Source of the DNA: Desulfobacterales bacterium
Lineage (GTDB): Bacteria > Desulfobacterota > Desulfobacteria > Desulfobacterales > ETH-SRB1
DNA length: 8,187 nucleotides
Assembly: GCA_030017395.1 (NCBI GenBank)
Contig: JASEIZ010000036.1
Span: forward strand, 5,076 to 13,262
Direction: 5' to 3'
In this document: piece by piece, positions 1 through 5,320 of the stretch
How the letters are laid out: each line of letters begins with the position of its first letter
Position numbering within the stretch: the first letter of the stretch is position 1
Made by a program: the position numbers and the translations under genes
Notes under the pieces: generated by a model
Databases searched by the model: none
The model's input: the letters and a program-made list of their open reading frames with translations, nothing else
What the model was told of the DNA's origin: nothing

Positions 1-152
1 TCTCTATTCTGAAGCTATCTTTTAGCTAAACGAGATTTTTTGCAAAACGCCCACTTTTGCCCAATTAGCGCTGATGGTTGGCGCCTTCTTGAACAAAATT
101 TAGCATTTTTCAAATACCTCTAAACCTTTATAAATGAAAAAAGGCGGACACG
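1..152. other. non-coding left edge with small hairpins
   Basis: I see no convincing gene here. A 6-bp perfect stem (GCAAAA at 42-47, TTTTGC at 55-60) has a 7-nt loop, and the short palindromes AGCGCT and GGCGCC lie near 67-95. On the minus strand, six T residues (137-142) follow the tRNA-Gly 3' end after about 10 nt. They could take part in termination, but I find no GC stem directly before them. The stretch may be the flank of a gene or element outside the window. Confidence 0.4.
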
Positions 153-228
153 TGGAGCGGGCAACGAGATTCGAACTCGCGACACCAAGCTTGGGAAGCT
201 TGTACTCTACCAACTGAGCTATGCCCGC
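153..228 (-). tRNA. tRNA-Gly (anticodon CCC)
   Basis: Read on the minus strand this is a full 76-nt cloverleaf with an encoded CCA (153-155). The acceptor stem GCGGGCA/TGCCCGC (222-228 with 157-163) pairs perfectly. The discriminator is U, as usual for glycine tRNAs. The anticodon stem CAAGC/GCTTG holds the loop TTCCCAA, so the anticodon is CCC (193-195), reading GGG. The T loop TTCGAAT and its 5-bp stem are intact. A TTGACA -35 box lies upstream at 266-271. Confidence 0.97.
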
Positions 229-242
229 GTCTCAAGTTAATT

Positions 243-271
243 AAACTATTTTAAAAATATTTATTTGTCAA
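243..271 (-). promoter_or_regulatory. candidate promoter for tRNA-Gly
   Basis: On the minus strand a perfect -35 box TTGACA (266-271) is followed after 17 nt by TAGTTT (243-248), a weak -10 box. The -10 ends 15 nt before the mature tRNA 5' end at 228, which suits a short leader. It lies between the hypothetical gene stop (283) and the tRNA, so the tRNA probably has its own transcript. The weak -10 keeps confidence moderate. Confidence 0.5.
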
Positions 272-282
272 TGTTTTTATAA

Positions 283-537
283 TCAGCCGGTTTCCTCAAG
301 AAGCGCCTTTGCCACCCGGATATCATAAGCCTGGTCAGGATCAAAATTGCCGCGCTTGAACATGCTTGCAGCCACCTTAATCGCCCCGTAAGGCACCCAT
401 CCGTGTTCCAACCACAGACCAGGGTCTTCTTTATTCCAGAGCCTGAACCAGATGTCTCCTTCATATCCGCGAACATACGTGCGGATTTGTTTATTCCCTG
501 GAAACGGATAATAGTATAATCCCATTTCGTCTTTCAC
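283..537 (-). CDS. small conserved-looking hypothetical protein (about 84 aa)
   Basis: I do not recognise a named family. The frame is open back to a GTG at 564, but the better start is the GTG at 535-537. It has a strong Shine-Dalgarno GGAGAG 6 nt upstream, whereas the outer GTG has none and sits directly after a stop codon. The product is soluble, with no signal peptide or membrane segment. It is rich in aromatic residues (GLYYYPFPGN, then WFRLWN, LWLEHGWVPYG), followed by an apparently helical C-terminal third. The many Trp/Tyr/Pro/Gly residues suggest a compact folded domain, not a spurious ORF. It lies between murI and tRNA-Gly on the same strand and is separated from murI by a repeat with a terminator-like hairpin, so it is probably not in the murI transcript. 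Function unknown. Confidence 0.7.
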   Translation of the reverse strand: MKDEMGLYYYPFPGNKQIRTYVRGYEGDIWFRLWNKEDPGLWLEHGWVPYGAIKVAASMFKRGNFDPDQAYDIRVAKALLEETG

Positions 538-578
538 AACTTTCTCTCCATAAATATTGATCACTTATCTAATATCTG

Positions 579-695
579 TAACTGTTCACGGTTAAGAGTT
601 GACAGTTAACGGTTGATCAAAACATAAAAGCAATCAGTCTTTGCATAGTTCATTGAAAAAGGTGTCGGCTGTAAACCGACAACCGTGAACTGTTA
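579..695. repeat. intergenic repeat with inverted ends (copy 1)
   Basis: The 15-nt ends TAACTGTTCACGGTT (579-593) and AACCGTGAACTGTTA (681-695) are inverted copies of each other at 14 of 15 positions. The inner part 641-660 (TTGCATAGTTCATTGAAAAA) and 679-690 (ACAACCGTGAAC) recur exactly, in inverted orientation, at 8142-8161 and 8119-8130. This looks like a short non-autonomous dispersed repeat between murI and the small hypothetical gene. It carries no coding sequence. Confidence 0.6.
656..681 (-). terminator. candidate rho-independent terminator after murI
   Basis: On the minus strand, 16 nt after the murI stop codon, a 6-bp stem TGTCGG/CCGACA (676-681 with 663-668) closes a 7-nt loop. Two nucleotides later a run of five T residues follows (656-660). 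The stem is short, so efficiency may be modest. Position and orientation fit the end of murI. Confidence 0.5.
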
Positions 696-696
696 G

Positions 697-1482
697 CTAT
701 ATTCTAACATGCTCAAGAATAACGGTTCTTTTAAGCATCTCTTTTGCTGTTTTTTTAAACTGCTCTGTCACATCAGATACAAAGAACCTGCATACCCCTT
801 TTTTATCGAGCATACTGTCGAATTCAACATGATTTTCTAAAAAAGCCTTTACCTCGTCTACAACGGCTATGGAAGAATCGATTATCTTTACCCTCTTGCC
901 GATTTTTTCCTGTATGATCTTTTTTAAGATTGGATAATGGGTGCAACCAAGGATAAGAGTGCCTATCTGTCTAACCTTCAGGGGATGCAAATATTTTTTT
1001 ACTATCATCCTTGTTTCCGGTTTTTTAAGCCACCCCTCCTCTACCAATGGAACAAGCAAGGGGCACGGAAAGGAATAAACCTTTGCATACGGATTTGCCT
1101 GCTTTATCTTTTTTTCATATATGCCGCTGTTTATCGTAGCCATTGTCCCGATAACACCGATCCCTGACTTTCCGGAAGTCTTTATTGCAAGTTTTACAGC
1201 CGGTGTAATAACTTCGAAAATAGGGACATCAAACCTTTCGGTCATCTTTTCTGTTGCAACACTTGAGGCTGTATTGCATGCCATGATAATTATCTTTGCG
1301 CCTTTGCCTAAAAGAAACTCTGTGTTTTCAAGGGCGTATTTGACAACCGTTTCAGGGCTCTTGTTGCCATACGGAGTTCTGGCGGTATCACCAAAATATA
1401 TAATATCATAGCCTGACATCTGTTCGATAAATGCTCGTACAACGGTCAGGCCGCCTATTCCTGAATCAAATATTCCAATCAT
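697..1482 (-). CDS. murI: glutamate racemase
   Basis: MurI interconverts L- and D-glutamate without a cofactor, supplying D-Glu for peptidoglycan precursors in the cytoplasm. The 261-residue length is typical. The N-terminal FDSGIGGLTV motif (residues 5-14) carries the conserved Asp6-Ser7 pair. FGDTARTPYG follows at 30-39. The two catalytic cysteines are present: Cys69 in ACNTAS and Cys180 in GCTHYP. The C-terminal FFVSDVTEQF stretch is also family-like. The start is an ATG at 1480-1482. No strong Shine-Dalgarno is visible upstream, which is AT-rich. The gene appears monocistronic: a foldback repeat lies upstream, separating it from the YkgJ-family gene, and a terminator-like hairpin lies downstream. 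All key residues are intact, so it should be functional. Confidence 0.96.
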   Translation of the reverse strand: MIGIFDSGIGGLTVVRAFIEQMSGYDIIYFGDTARTPYGNKSPETVVKYALENTEFLLGKGAKIIIMACNTASSVATEKMTERFDVPIFEVITPAVKLAIKTSGKSGIGVIGTMATINSGIYEKKIKQANPYAKVYSFPCPLLVPLVEEGWLKKPETRMIVKKYLHPLKVRQIGTLILGCTHYPILKKIIQEKIGKRVKIIDSSIAVVDEVKAFLENHVEFDSMLDKKGVCRFFVSDVTEQFKKTAKEMLKRTVILEHVRI

Positions 1483-1510
1483 AATAAGTCAAAAAACTCA
1501 CTTTAAAAGT

Positions 1511-1526
1511 TCGTAAGCGTTTACGA
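1511..1526. promoter_or_regulatory. palindrome upstream of murI, operator-like
   Basis: TCGTAAGCGTTTACGA has a perfect 6-bp inverted repeat (TCGTAA/TTACGA) around a 4-nt centre and lies 28 bp upstream of the murI start. The GTAAGCGTTTAC core resembles LacI-family operators. No such regulator is in the window, and the palindrome also abuts the foldback repeat, so it may simply be that element's outer hairpin. Confidence 0.25.
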
Positions 1527-1530
1527 AACG

Positions 1531-1683
1531 TTGAAAATAGAAATTGGAAATTGGAAATTGGAAATTTGGCCTTCATACTTTCACGCGGCGCACCTGCTGC
1601 GACGTGTCGCTATCACGGCGAGAGCGCCTGCGCTGCACGTGTACTGTTCTCCCCAATTTCTACTTTCCAATTTCAAGTTTCAA
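1531..1683. repeat. foldback element with inverted heptamer arrays
   Basis: The left arm (1531-1561) and right arm (1653-1683) are inverted repeats matching at 27 of 31 positions. The left arm runs into a tandem array of the heptamer GAAATTG (starting at 1540, 1547 and 1554, with a GAAATTTG variant at 1561). The right arm holds CAATTTC heptads at 1654 and 1668 and degenerate heptads at 1661 and 1675. The core (about 1570-1650) is clearly more GC-rich than its surroundings and contains small stems: GCGA/TCGC at 1599-1610 and GGCG/CGCC at 1617-1628. Flanking hairpins lie at 1511-1526 and 1683-1696. ORFs through it are short, overlap in several frames and look spurious. It is probably a mobile or dispersed non-coding element. 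Confidence 0.7.
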
Positions 1684-1696
1684 GCCGTGAACGGCT
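1683..1696. other. hairpin at the end of the YkgJ-family gene
   Basis: AGCCGT and ACGGCT form a perfect 6-bp stem with a 2-nt loop, overlapping the stop codon of the YkgJ-family gene (1695-1697). No T run follows on the minus strand, so it is not a classic terminator. It could be a processing or stability hairpin, or the outer boundary of the adjacent foldback element. Confidence 0.4.
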
Positions 1697-2075
1697 ACAA
1701 AAGTTTTTTCCTTACGCATTCCCCGATTATGTCGTCAGGCACATCCGTACGTATGCCAGGACATACGCTGGCCATGATCTGCCAGTTATTTACATCTATT
1801 AATACACTCTTGATAAAAGGCCACTGTCTGCACATTTTAGGTTTAACCGGATGAATCGTGCAGATTTTATCCCAGAATATACAGTAACCATTCTTTTGCT
1901 GCGCCAAAACAGGCCTGCTTCCGGATATACAGCAATAATCTTTAATAAAACTTTTATGATCTGTTTTTAAATAAGCAGATAGAGCTTTAATATCTTTCTC
2001 GGTTACAAAAGTCCCGCCATACCCCTTGCAACAGTCACCACATTTTTCACATTTAAAAATATCGGATGGTTTCAT
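1695..2075 (-). CDS. YkgJ-family cysteine cluster protein (CxxCxxCC, probable zinc/iron binding)
   Basis: The N-terminus carries the family signature Cys9-x2-Cys12-x2-Cys15-Cys16. A second cluster follows: Cys65 and Cys72 in GYCIFWDKICTIHP, then Cys82 in PKMCRQWPF, with Cys105 near the C-terminus. This arrangement is characteristic of the CxxCxxCC (YkgJ/UPF0153) family, thought to bind a zinc or iron centre. The biochemical role is unknown, though some members are linked to protein or flagellin modification. At 126 residues the size is normal. There is no signal peptide, so it is cytosolic. The ATG (2073-2075) follows the recR stop by 4 nt with no clear Shine-Dalgarno, suggesting translational coupling as the last gene of the dnaX-ybaB-recR operon. 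The family call is firm; any link to RecR function is not. Confidence 0.88.
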   Translation of the reverse strand: MKPSDIFKCEKCGDCCKGYGGTFVTEKDIKALSAYLKTDHKSFIKDYCCISGSRPVLAQQKNGYCIFWDKICTIHPVKPKMCRQWPFIKSVLIDVNNWQIMASVCPGIRTDVPDDIIGECVRKKLL

Positions 2076-2079
2076 ATTA

Positions 2080-2679
2080 TTAAACCGTATGTCTGGTTTC
2101 CATGGCTCTTTTCAAGGTAACCTGATCCACGTATTTCAGGTCGCCCCCCATAGGCACGCCGGAAGCTATTCTCGTTACTTTAACCGGATGCTTGTCGAGG
2201 AGTTGCGCAATATAAGAGGCGGTTGCCTCACCTTCAACATTCGTGCCTGTTGCCAGCACAACCTCTTTGACTATTTTTTTTTGTATCCTTAATATAAGCT
2301 CTTTGATCCTGATCTTATCCGGGCCCACTCCGTTCATTGGAGAAAGCACCCCCTGAAGAACATGATACAAGCCCTTATATGAGCCTGATTTTTCAATGGC
2401 AACCATATCAGCAGGCTGCTCCACAACACATAATATAAAGTCTGACCTTGTCTGATCACTGCAAATATTGCAAATATGGTTGTCGCTCAAAGCATAACAT
2501 GTTGAACACAATTTTATTTTGTCTTTCATTTCAAGTATGCTGCGGGCGAGCTGTTCAGCCTCCCTGCGCGGAATACGCAATATATGCATTGCAAGACGTT
2601 CGGCTGTCTTTTCACCAATCCCCGGCAACCTTGATATATTTTTAATCAAATTCAAGATTGGTAATGGATAAAAATTCAT
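2080..2679 (-). CDS. recR: recombination protein RecR
   Basis: RecR works with RecO (and RecF) to load RecA at single-strand gaps; it forms a ring-shaped clamp on DNA. The 199-residue protein has the standard layout. A helix-hairpin-helix lies near residues 12-34 (SRLPGIGEKTAERLA). A four-cysteine zinc finger follows (Cys58, Cys61, Cys70, Cys73). The TOPRIM domain spans roughly 81-176 and includes CVVEQPADMVAIE. The C-terminal segment contains the conserved ASGVPMGGDLKYVD. The ATG (2677-2679) is 1 nt after the ybaB stop and has a Shine-Dalgarno CCAGGA about 10 nt upstream, inside the ybaB end. Tight linkage to ybaB and dnaX is the usual bacterial arrangement. Nothing appears truncated. Confidence 0.96.
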   Translation of the reverse strand: MNFYPLPILNLIKNISRLPGIGEKTAERLAMHILRIPRREAEQLARSILEMKDKIKLCSTCYALSDNHICNICSDQTRSDFILCVVEQPADMVAIEKSGSYKGLYHVLQGVLSPMNGVGPDKIRIKELILRIQKKIVKEVVLATGTNVEGEATASYIAQLLDKHPVKVTRIASGVPMGGDLKYVDQVTLKRAMETRHTV

Positions 2680-2680
2680 G

Positions 2681-2992
2681 TTAAATTAATCCTGGTATCT
2701 TCAAGCCGCCCGTAAGCTTGCTCATTTCTGCCGAAACCATTTCATTTGACTTTGCGAGAGCGTCATTTACCGCCGCTAATATCAGGTCCTGCAACATCTC
2801 AACATCATCAGGATCCACGACCTCTTTTTCTATCTGAATAGACAGAATCTGCTGTCTGCCATTTGCTGTGACCTTTATCATGCCTCCGCCCGCAGTTGCT
2901 TCAACAATTTTTTCAGCCATCTCTTCCTGCAGGCTTGCCATCCTGGACTGAAGCTTCTGGGCCTGCTTCATCATGTTCCCCATACCTTTCAT
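2681..2992 (-). CDS. ybaB: YbaB/EbfC family nucleoid-associated protein
   Basis: This is a small DNA-binding protein of about 103 residues that forms dimers, binds DNA and affects nucleoid organisation. The sequence matches the family throughout: a Met-rich N-terminus (MKGMGNMMKQAQKLQSRM), a long N-terminal helix, the central GGGMIKVTANG strand region, and the C-terminal helix with the MSKLTGGLKIPG tail. The frame extends three codons further to a GTG at 2999-3001. That codon overlaps the Shine-Dalgarno GGAGGT, so the ATG at 2990-2992, 8 nt after GGAGG, is the real start. The Shine-Dalgarno begins in the last bases of dnaX, showing tight operon coupling. The dnaX-ybaB-recR order is conserved. 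Confidence 0.95.
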   Translation of the reverse strand: MKGMGNMMKQAQKLQSRMASLQEEMAEKIVEATAGGGMIKVTANGRQQILSIQIEKEVVDPDDVEMLQDLILAAVNDALAKSNEMVSAEMSKLTGGLKIPGLI

Positions 2993-3004
2993 GAAAAACA
3001 CCTC

Positions 3005-4708
3005 CTATAATATTTTTACATCTAATACCCGTCCATTAAAAATTTCTATTGTGTCTGCAACCAGGCTGTGGCTTAAGGCCTCCTGTTTCAAACGGCTTTC
3101 TCTGTCTGTTTTATGTTCCTGGTTGTCTTTTTCCAGGCTGTCTTTGACCGTCAAGGTCAGATCCATCCTTTTCCCAAAAAAATTTTCGCATACCTTTTCT
3201 ATAATAGCTACATTTTTACTGCGCTTTATCATGTTGACATTAAAACCATTGCCGTTGATTTCGATTTCCAGGCTATGTTCCGTCAGATTTTTCAGGATGC
3301 ACTTTTCAAGGCTTGCGGCAAGCGCGGAATGATTTTTCAGAAAAATATCAAGCAGCCTTTTCCATGTCAGATCAAGATTATCTTTATATGAAACATTTAT
3401 TTGTTCAACCGGATCTTTCAACTCCCTGATTTCCGTTGCCGACTCTGTACTGTCCTGAAGATCGTTTTCGAGCCGGTCTTGCTCTTGTTTGGGCAATGAA
3501 TGACCTTTTTTATGGCGGCCGTAAGATGCCTGATTTTCAAAAAGATTATAATCCTTTTTTTCATAAATACCATTTTTAAGATTATCGAGCTTTTCGATAA
3601 GCAGGTCTATGGGCATGGCCGGTTTTATCTGAAACATCTTTATAAACAGTATTTCAATCGCCAGCTTTGGCTGAGCTGAAAACCTTATCGCGGGTTCTTC
3701 CTTAAAAAGAAGATCAAAAATCTGGTTTAAAAAAACCAGCGAGACATCCTTTGTCTGATCACGCATAAGGTCTATTTCATGCGCAGGAAGATTTACCAGC
3801 TTGCTGATGTTTTTCCCCATCTTTACAACAAGCAAATCCCTGAATTGTTCAACCATGTCCGCATACAGCTTTTGCATTTCATAACCACGAGCATAAATAT
3901 CATCCAAAACATCAAGAATCGCCGGAAGATCTCCGCGTAAAACAGCGCCGGAAATATCAAAAATAATTTTTCTGTCAATAACGCTTAAAATATCCAACAC
4001 CTTGTCATGCGTTATAGAGCCCTGCACGCAAGAGATAACCTGGTCGAGAAGACTTAAAGCGTCTCTCATGCTTCCTGCTGCTTCACGGGCAATAAGCTCA
4101 AGGCTTTCAACAGATATGTCAAACCCCTCTTTGGCGCAAAGATATTTCATGTGCTCAGAAAGCGACTCAATATCTATCTGCCTGAAATCGTATCTCTGGC
4201 ATCTCGAAAGAATGGTTATCGGGATCTTGTTTGGCTCGGTAGTGGCAAAAATAAACATGATATGAGACGGCGGCTCTTCAAGGGTCTTTAGAAGAGCGTT
4301 AAATGCGCCTTTGCTGAGCATGTGAACTTCATCAATAATATATATTTTATAACGGCTATATGCGGGCATATACTTGATATTATCACGCAAGGTTCTGATC
4401 TGCTCCACACCATTATTTGATGCTCCGTCGATTTCATACACGTCGGCTGAACTGCCCAAAGTGATTTCATCGCAGGATCTGCATTTGTTGCATGGAACAG
4501 GAGCAGGGCCATTCTTGCAATTCATAGCCTTTGCCAGTATGCGGGCAACGGTTGTCTTGCCTGTTCCCCTGGGCCCTGTAAGCAAAATTGCGTGAGCAAC
4601 ACGATTTAATGAAATAGCATTGGTCAAGGTCCGGGTAACATGATCCTGCTTAATAACCTGCTCAAATGTCTGCGGACGGTATTTGCGTGCAAGAACAATA
4701 TATGACAT
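3005..4708 (-). CDS. dnaX: DNA polymerase III subunit tau/gamma (clamp-loader ATPase)
   Basis: DnaX is the motor of the clamp loader that places the beta clamp on DNA. Counting from the ATG at 4708, the 567 residues show Walker A GPRGTGKTT (45-53) and a zinc module (Cys64, Cys73, Cys76, Cys79). Walker B IIDEVH lies at 124-129, followed by LLKTLEEPP (139-147). The SRC sensor is at 168-170 and the collar domain runs to about 370. After a linker, a tau-specific C-terminal domain begins near WKRLL (449). The frame continues upstream to a GTG at 4744, but MSYIVLARKYRPQTF is the normal family N-terminus. The Shine-Dalgarno there is weak (GGAA, about 11 nt away). An in-phase A AAA AAG heptamer at 3554-3560 could give a 387-residue gamma form. 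It is the first gene of the ybaB-recR-ykgJ operon. Confidence 0.96.
   Translation of the reverse strand: MSYIVLARKYRPQTFEQVIKQDHVTRTLTNAISLNRVAHAILLTGPRGTGKTTVARILAKAMNCKNGPAPVPCNKCRSCDEITLGSSADVYEIDGASNNGVEQIRTLRDNIKYMPAYSRYKIYIIDEVHMLSKGAFNALLKTLEEPPSHIMFIFATTEPNKIPITILSRCQRYDFRQIDIESLSEHMKYLCAKEGFDISVESLELIAREAAGSMRDALSLLDQVISCVQGSITHDKVLDILSVIDRKIIFDISGAVLRGDLPAILDVLDDIYARGYEMQKLYADMVEQFRDLLVVKMGKNISKLVNLPAHEIDLMRDQTKDVSLVFLNQIFDLLFKEEPAIRFSAQPKLAIEILFIKMFQIKPAMPIDLLIEKLDNLKNGIYEKKDYNLFENQASYGRHKKGHSLPKQEQDRLENDLQDSTESATEIRELKDPVEQINVSYKDNLDLTWKRLLDIFLKNHSALAASLEKCILKNLTEHSLEIEINGNGFNVNMIKRSKNVAIIEKVCENFFGKRMDLTLTVKDSLEKDNQEHKTDRESRLKQEALSHSLVADTIEIFNGRVLDVKIL
3546..3560 (-). promoter_or_regulatory. 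candidate -1 frameshift (tau/gamma) site in dnaX
   Basis: Codons 383-385 of dnaX read GAA AAA AAG, so the heptamer A AAA AAG (3554-3560) is in the X XXY YYZ phase used by E. coli dnaX. A -1 slip would read GGA, TTA and then a TAA stop at 3546-3548. This gives a 387-residue product that ends just after the collar domain and lacks the tau C-terminus. I see no strong downstream hairpin and no upstream Shine-Dalgarno-like stimulator. The seven-A run could instead cause transcriptional slippage. Confidence 0.5.
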
Positions 4709-4756
4709 ATAGATGATATTCCATGTTTTAACCACGGAGCACACGAAGATCGCAAA

Positions 4757-4798
4757 TAAAGTGACAGAATCCCTTAACTTTAGCCGTTCGTCACTTTA
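4757..4798. other. inverted repeat between tRNA-Ser(GGA) and dnaX
   Basis: TAAAGTGAC (4757-4765) and GTCACTTTA (4790-4798) form a perfect 9-bp stem with a 24-nt loop. On the plus strand it is followed by a long T run, but no plus-strand gene ends here. On the minus strand it separates tRNA-Ser(GGA) from dnaX and is followed only by ATTTG, so it could be a weak terminator or attenuator in the dnaX leader. Confidence 0.35.
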
Positions 4799-4832
4799 AT
4801 TTTTTTTAAATCTCACTGTGGTAAAAATTTTT

Positions 4833-4926
4833 TGGCGGAGAGAGAGGGATTCGAACCCTCGGTGCCGCTTTTGACAGCACACACGATTTCCAGTCGTGCT
4901 CCTTCGGCCAGCTCGGACATCTCTCC
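4833..4926 (-). tRNA. tRNA-Ser (anticodon GGA)
   Basis: The minus-strand sequence folds as a class II tRNA with an encoded CCA (4833-4835). The acceptor stem GGAGAGA/TCTCTCC is perfect, with G as discriminator. The anticodon stem CACGA/TCGTG holds the loop CTGGAAA, giving anticodon GGA (4889-4891) for UCC/UCU. The long variable arm (GTGC/GCAC stem) is diagnostic for serine. The T arm GAGGG-TTCGAAT-CCCTC is intact. An 18-nt palindrome lies 4 bp upstream of the 5' end. Confidence 0.97.
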
Positions 4927-4930
4927 GTGA

Positions 4931-4948
4931 CCCCCGCTATAGCGGGGG
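4931..4948. repeat. perfect GC palindrome upstream of tRNA-Ser(GGA)
   Basis: CCCCCGCTATAGCGGGGG is a perfect 18-nt palindrome that could fold as a 7-bp GC stem with a TATA loop. It lies 4 bp upstream of the mature tRNA 5' end, so it would be in the pre-tRNA leader if transcription starts further upstream. There is no T run on either side. It may be a small dispersed palindrome, or a terminator-like remnant of the decayed gene upstream. Confidence 0.45.
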
Positions 4949-4980
4949 TACTATTAGCTAACAGCTCTTAGCTTATAGCA

Positions 4981-5228
4981 TTATGTTTTAAGCTCGTTAC
5001 GAAATGATGCTAATTGCTTTACCAGAGAGTGTGTCTTGCAAACTCAGCATCAGAATTGTCAGCAGAGCCTTCAGCAATATTAAGCACAATTGAATTTAGT
5101 GCCATATCCAATTGGCCTGTTAAACTTTTGTCTCGTCTGGCTATATGATTTGCAATAACGTCCCGGCAAAACCTTCAGTAGTCTTTAGCGTCTTTATAAA
5201 CTCTAAATTCTTTGAATCTAAATTTCAT
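4981..5228 (-). pseudogene. broken four-helix-bundle protein gene (23S rRNA intervening-sequence-protein family)
   Basis: Reading from an ATG at 5226-5228 with an AAGGGA ribosome site just upstream, the frame starts MKFRFKEFRVYKDAKDY. It then meets an in-frame TGA at codon 18 (5175-5177) and continues through LTGQLDMALNSIVLNIAEGS (codons 36-55) and DAEFARH. The SIVLNIAEGS segment is the hallmark of the four-helix-bundle family (PF05635 type). After codon 66 the frame is lost. In a shifted frame from 5028, SLVKQLASFRNELKT and a stop at 4981-4983 resemble the family's last helix. The middle of the protein (roughly 35-45 residues, judging from the usual length near 120) is missing. One nonsense codon plus one internal deletion means it is not functional. 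Whole members are stand-alone proteins of unclear function. It lies between two tRNA-Ser genes. Confidence 0.78.
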
Positions 5229-5251
5229 AGAATCCCTTAAGAGCCTAACGG

Positions 5252-5284
5252 CTACTGGTAGCTAATAGCTGATACTACCAGTAG
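5252..5284. repeat. 10-bp stem hairpin in the tRNA-Ser spacer
   Basis: CTACTGGTAG (5252-5261) and CTACCAGTAG (5275-5284) pair perfectly around a 13-nt loop. The loop region shares TAGCTAAYAGCT (5259-5270) with 4955-4966 on the other side of the broken four-helix-bundle gene, so near-identical short direct repeats flank that gene. It is probably intergenic repeat sequence, not a regulator. Confidence 0.45.
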
Positions 5285-5320
5285 GCAAAGCCTTTGAGCT
5301 ACCGGCTACAAGCCAATAGT

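Noticed and set aside
937..1411. Plus-strand ORFs opposite murI
   Set aside because: They are antisense shadows of a well-conserved gene, with no family features or ribosome sites.
1540..1681. Heptamer tandem units as a possible CRISPR array
   Set aside because: The units are 7 nt, contiguous without spacers, and inverted between the two arms. There is no cas gene.
1531..1854. Overlapping plus-strand ORFs through the foldback element
   Set aside because: They start in the heptamer repeats, run antisense into the clearly real YkgJ-family gene and show no recognisable domain. The same GC-rich core is open in more than one frame.
3503..3518. Second A-rich run in dnaX as another frameshift site
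   Set aside because: The zero frame reads CAT AAA AAA GGT, so the A AAA AAG heptamer is out of phase for a -1 ribosomal slip.
2973..4595. Plus-strand ORFs and the alternate-frame minus ORF within dnaX
   Set aside because: They lie in other frames of an intact dnaX and have no recognisable protein features.
4709..4744. Upstream GTG extension of dnaX
   Set aside because: The extra 12 residues are not family-like, there is no ribosome site, and MSYIVLARKYRPQTF is the standard DnaX start.
4766..5240. AGAATCCCTTAA present at both 4766-4777 and 5229-5240
   Set aside because: A 12-nt direct match is expected about once or twice by chance in 8 kb of AT-rich sequence, and the flanks do not extend the similarity.
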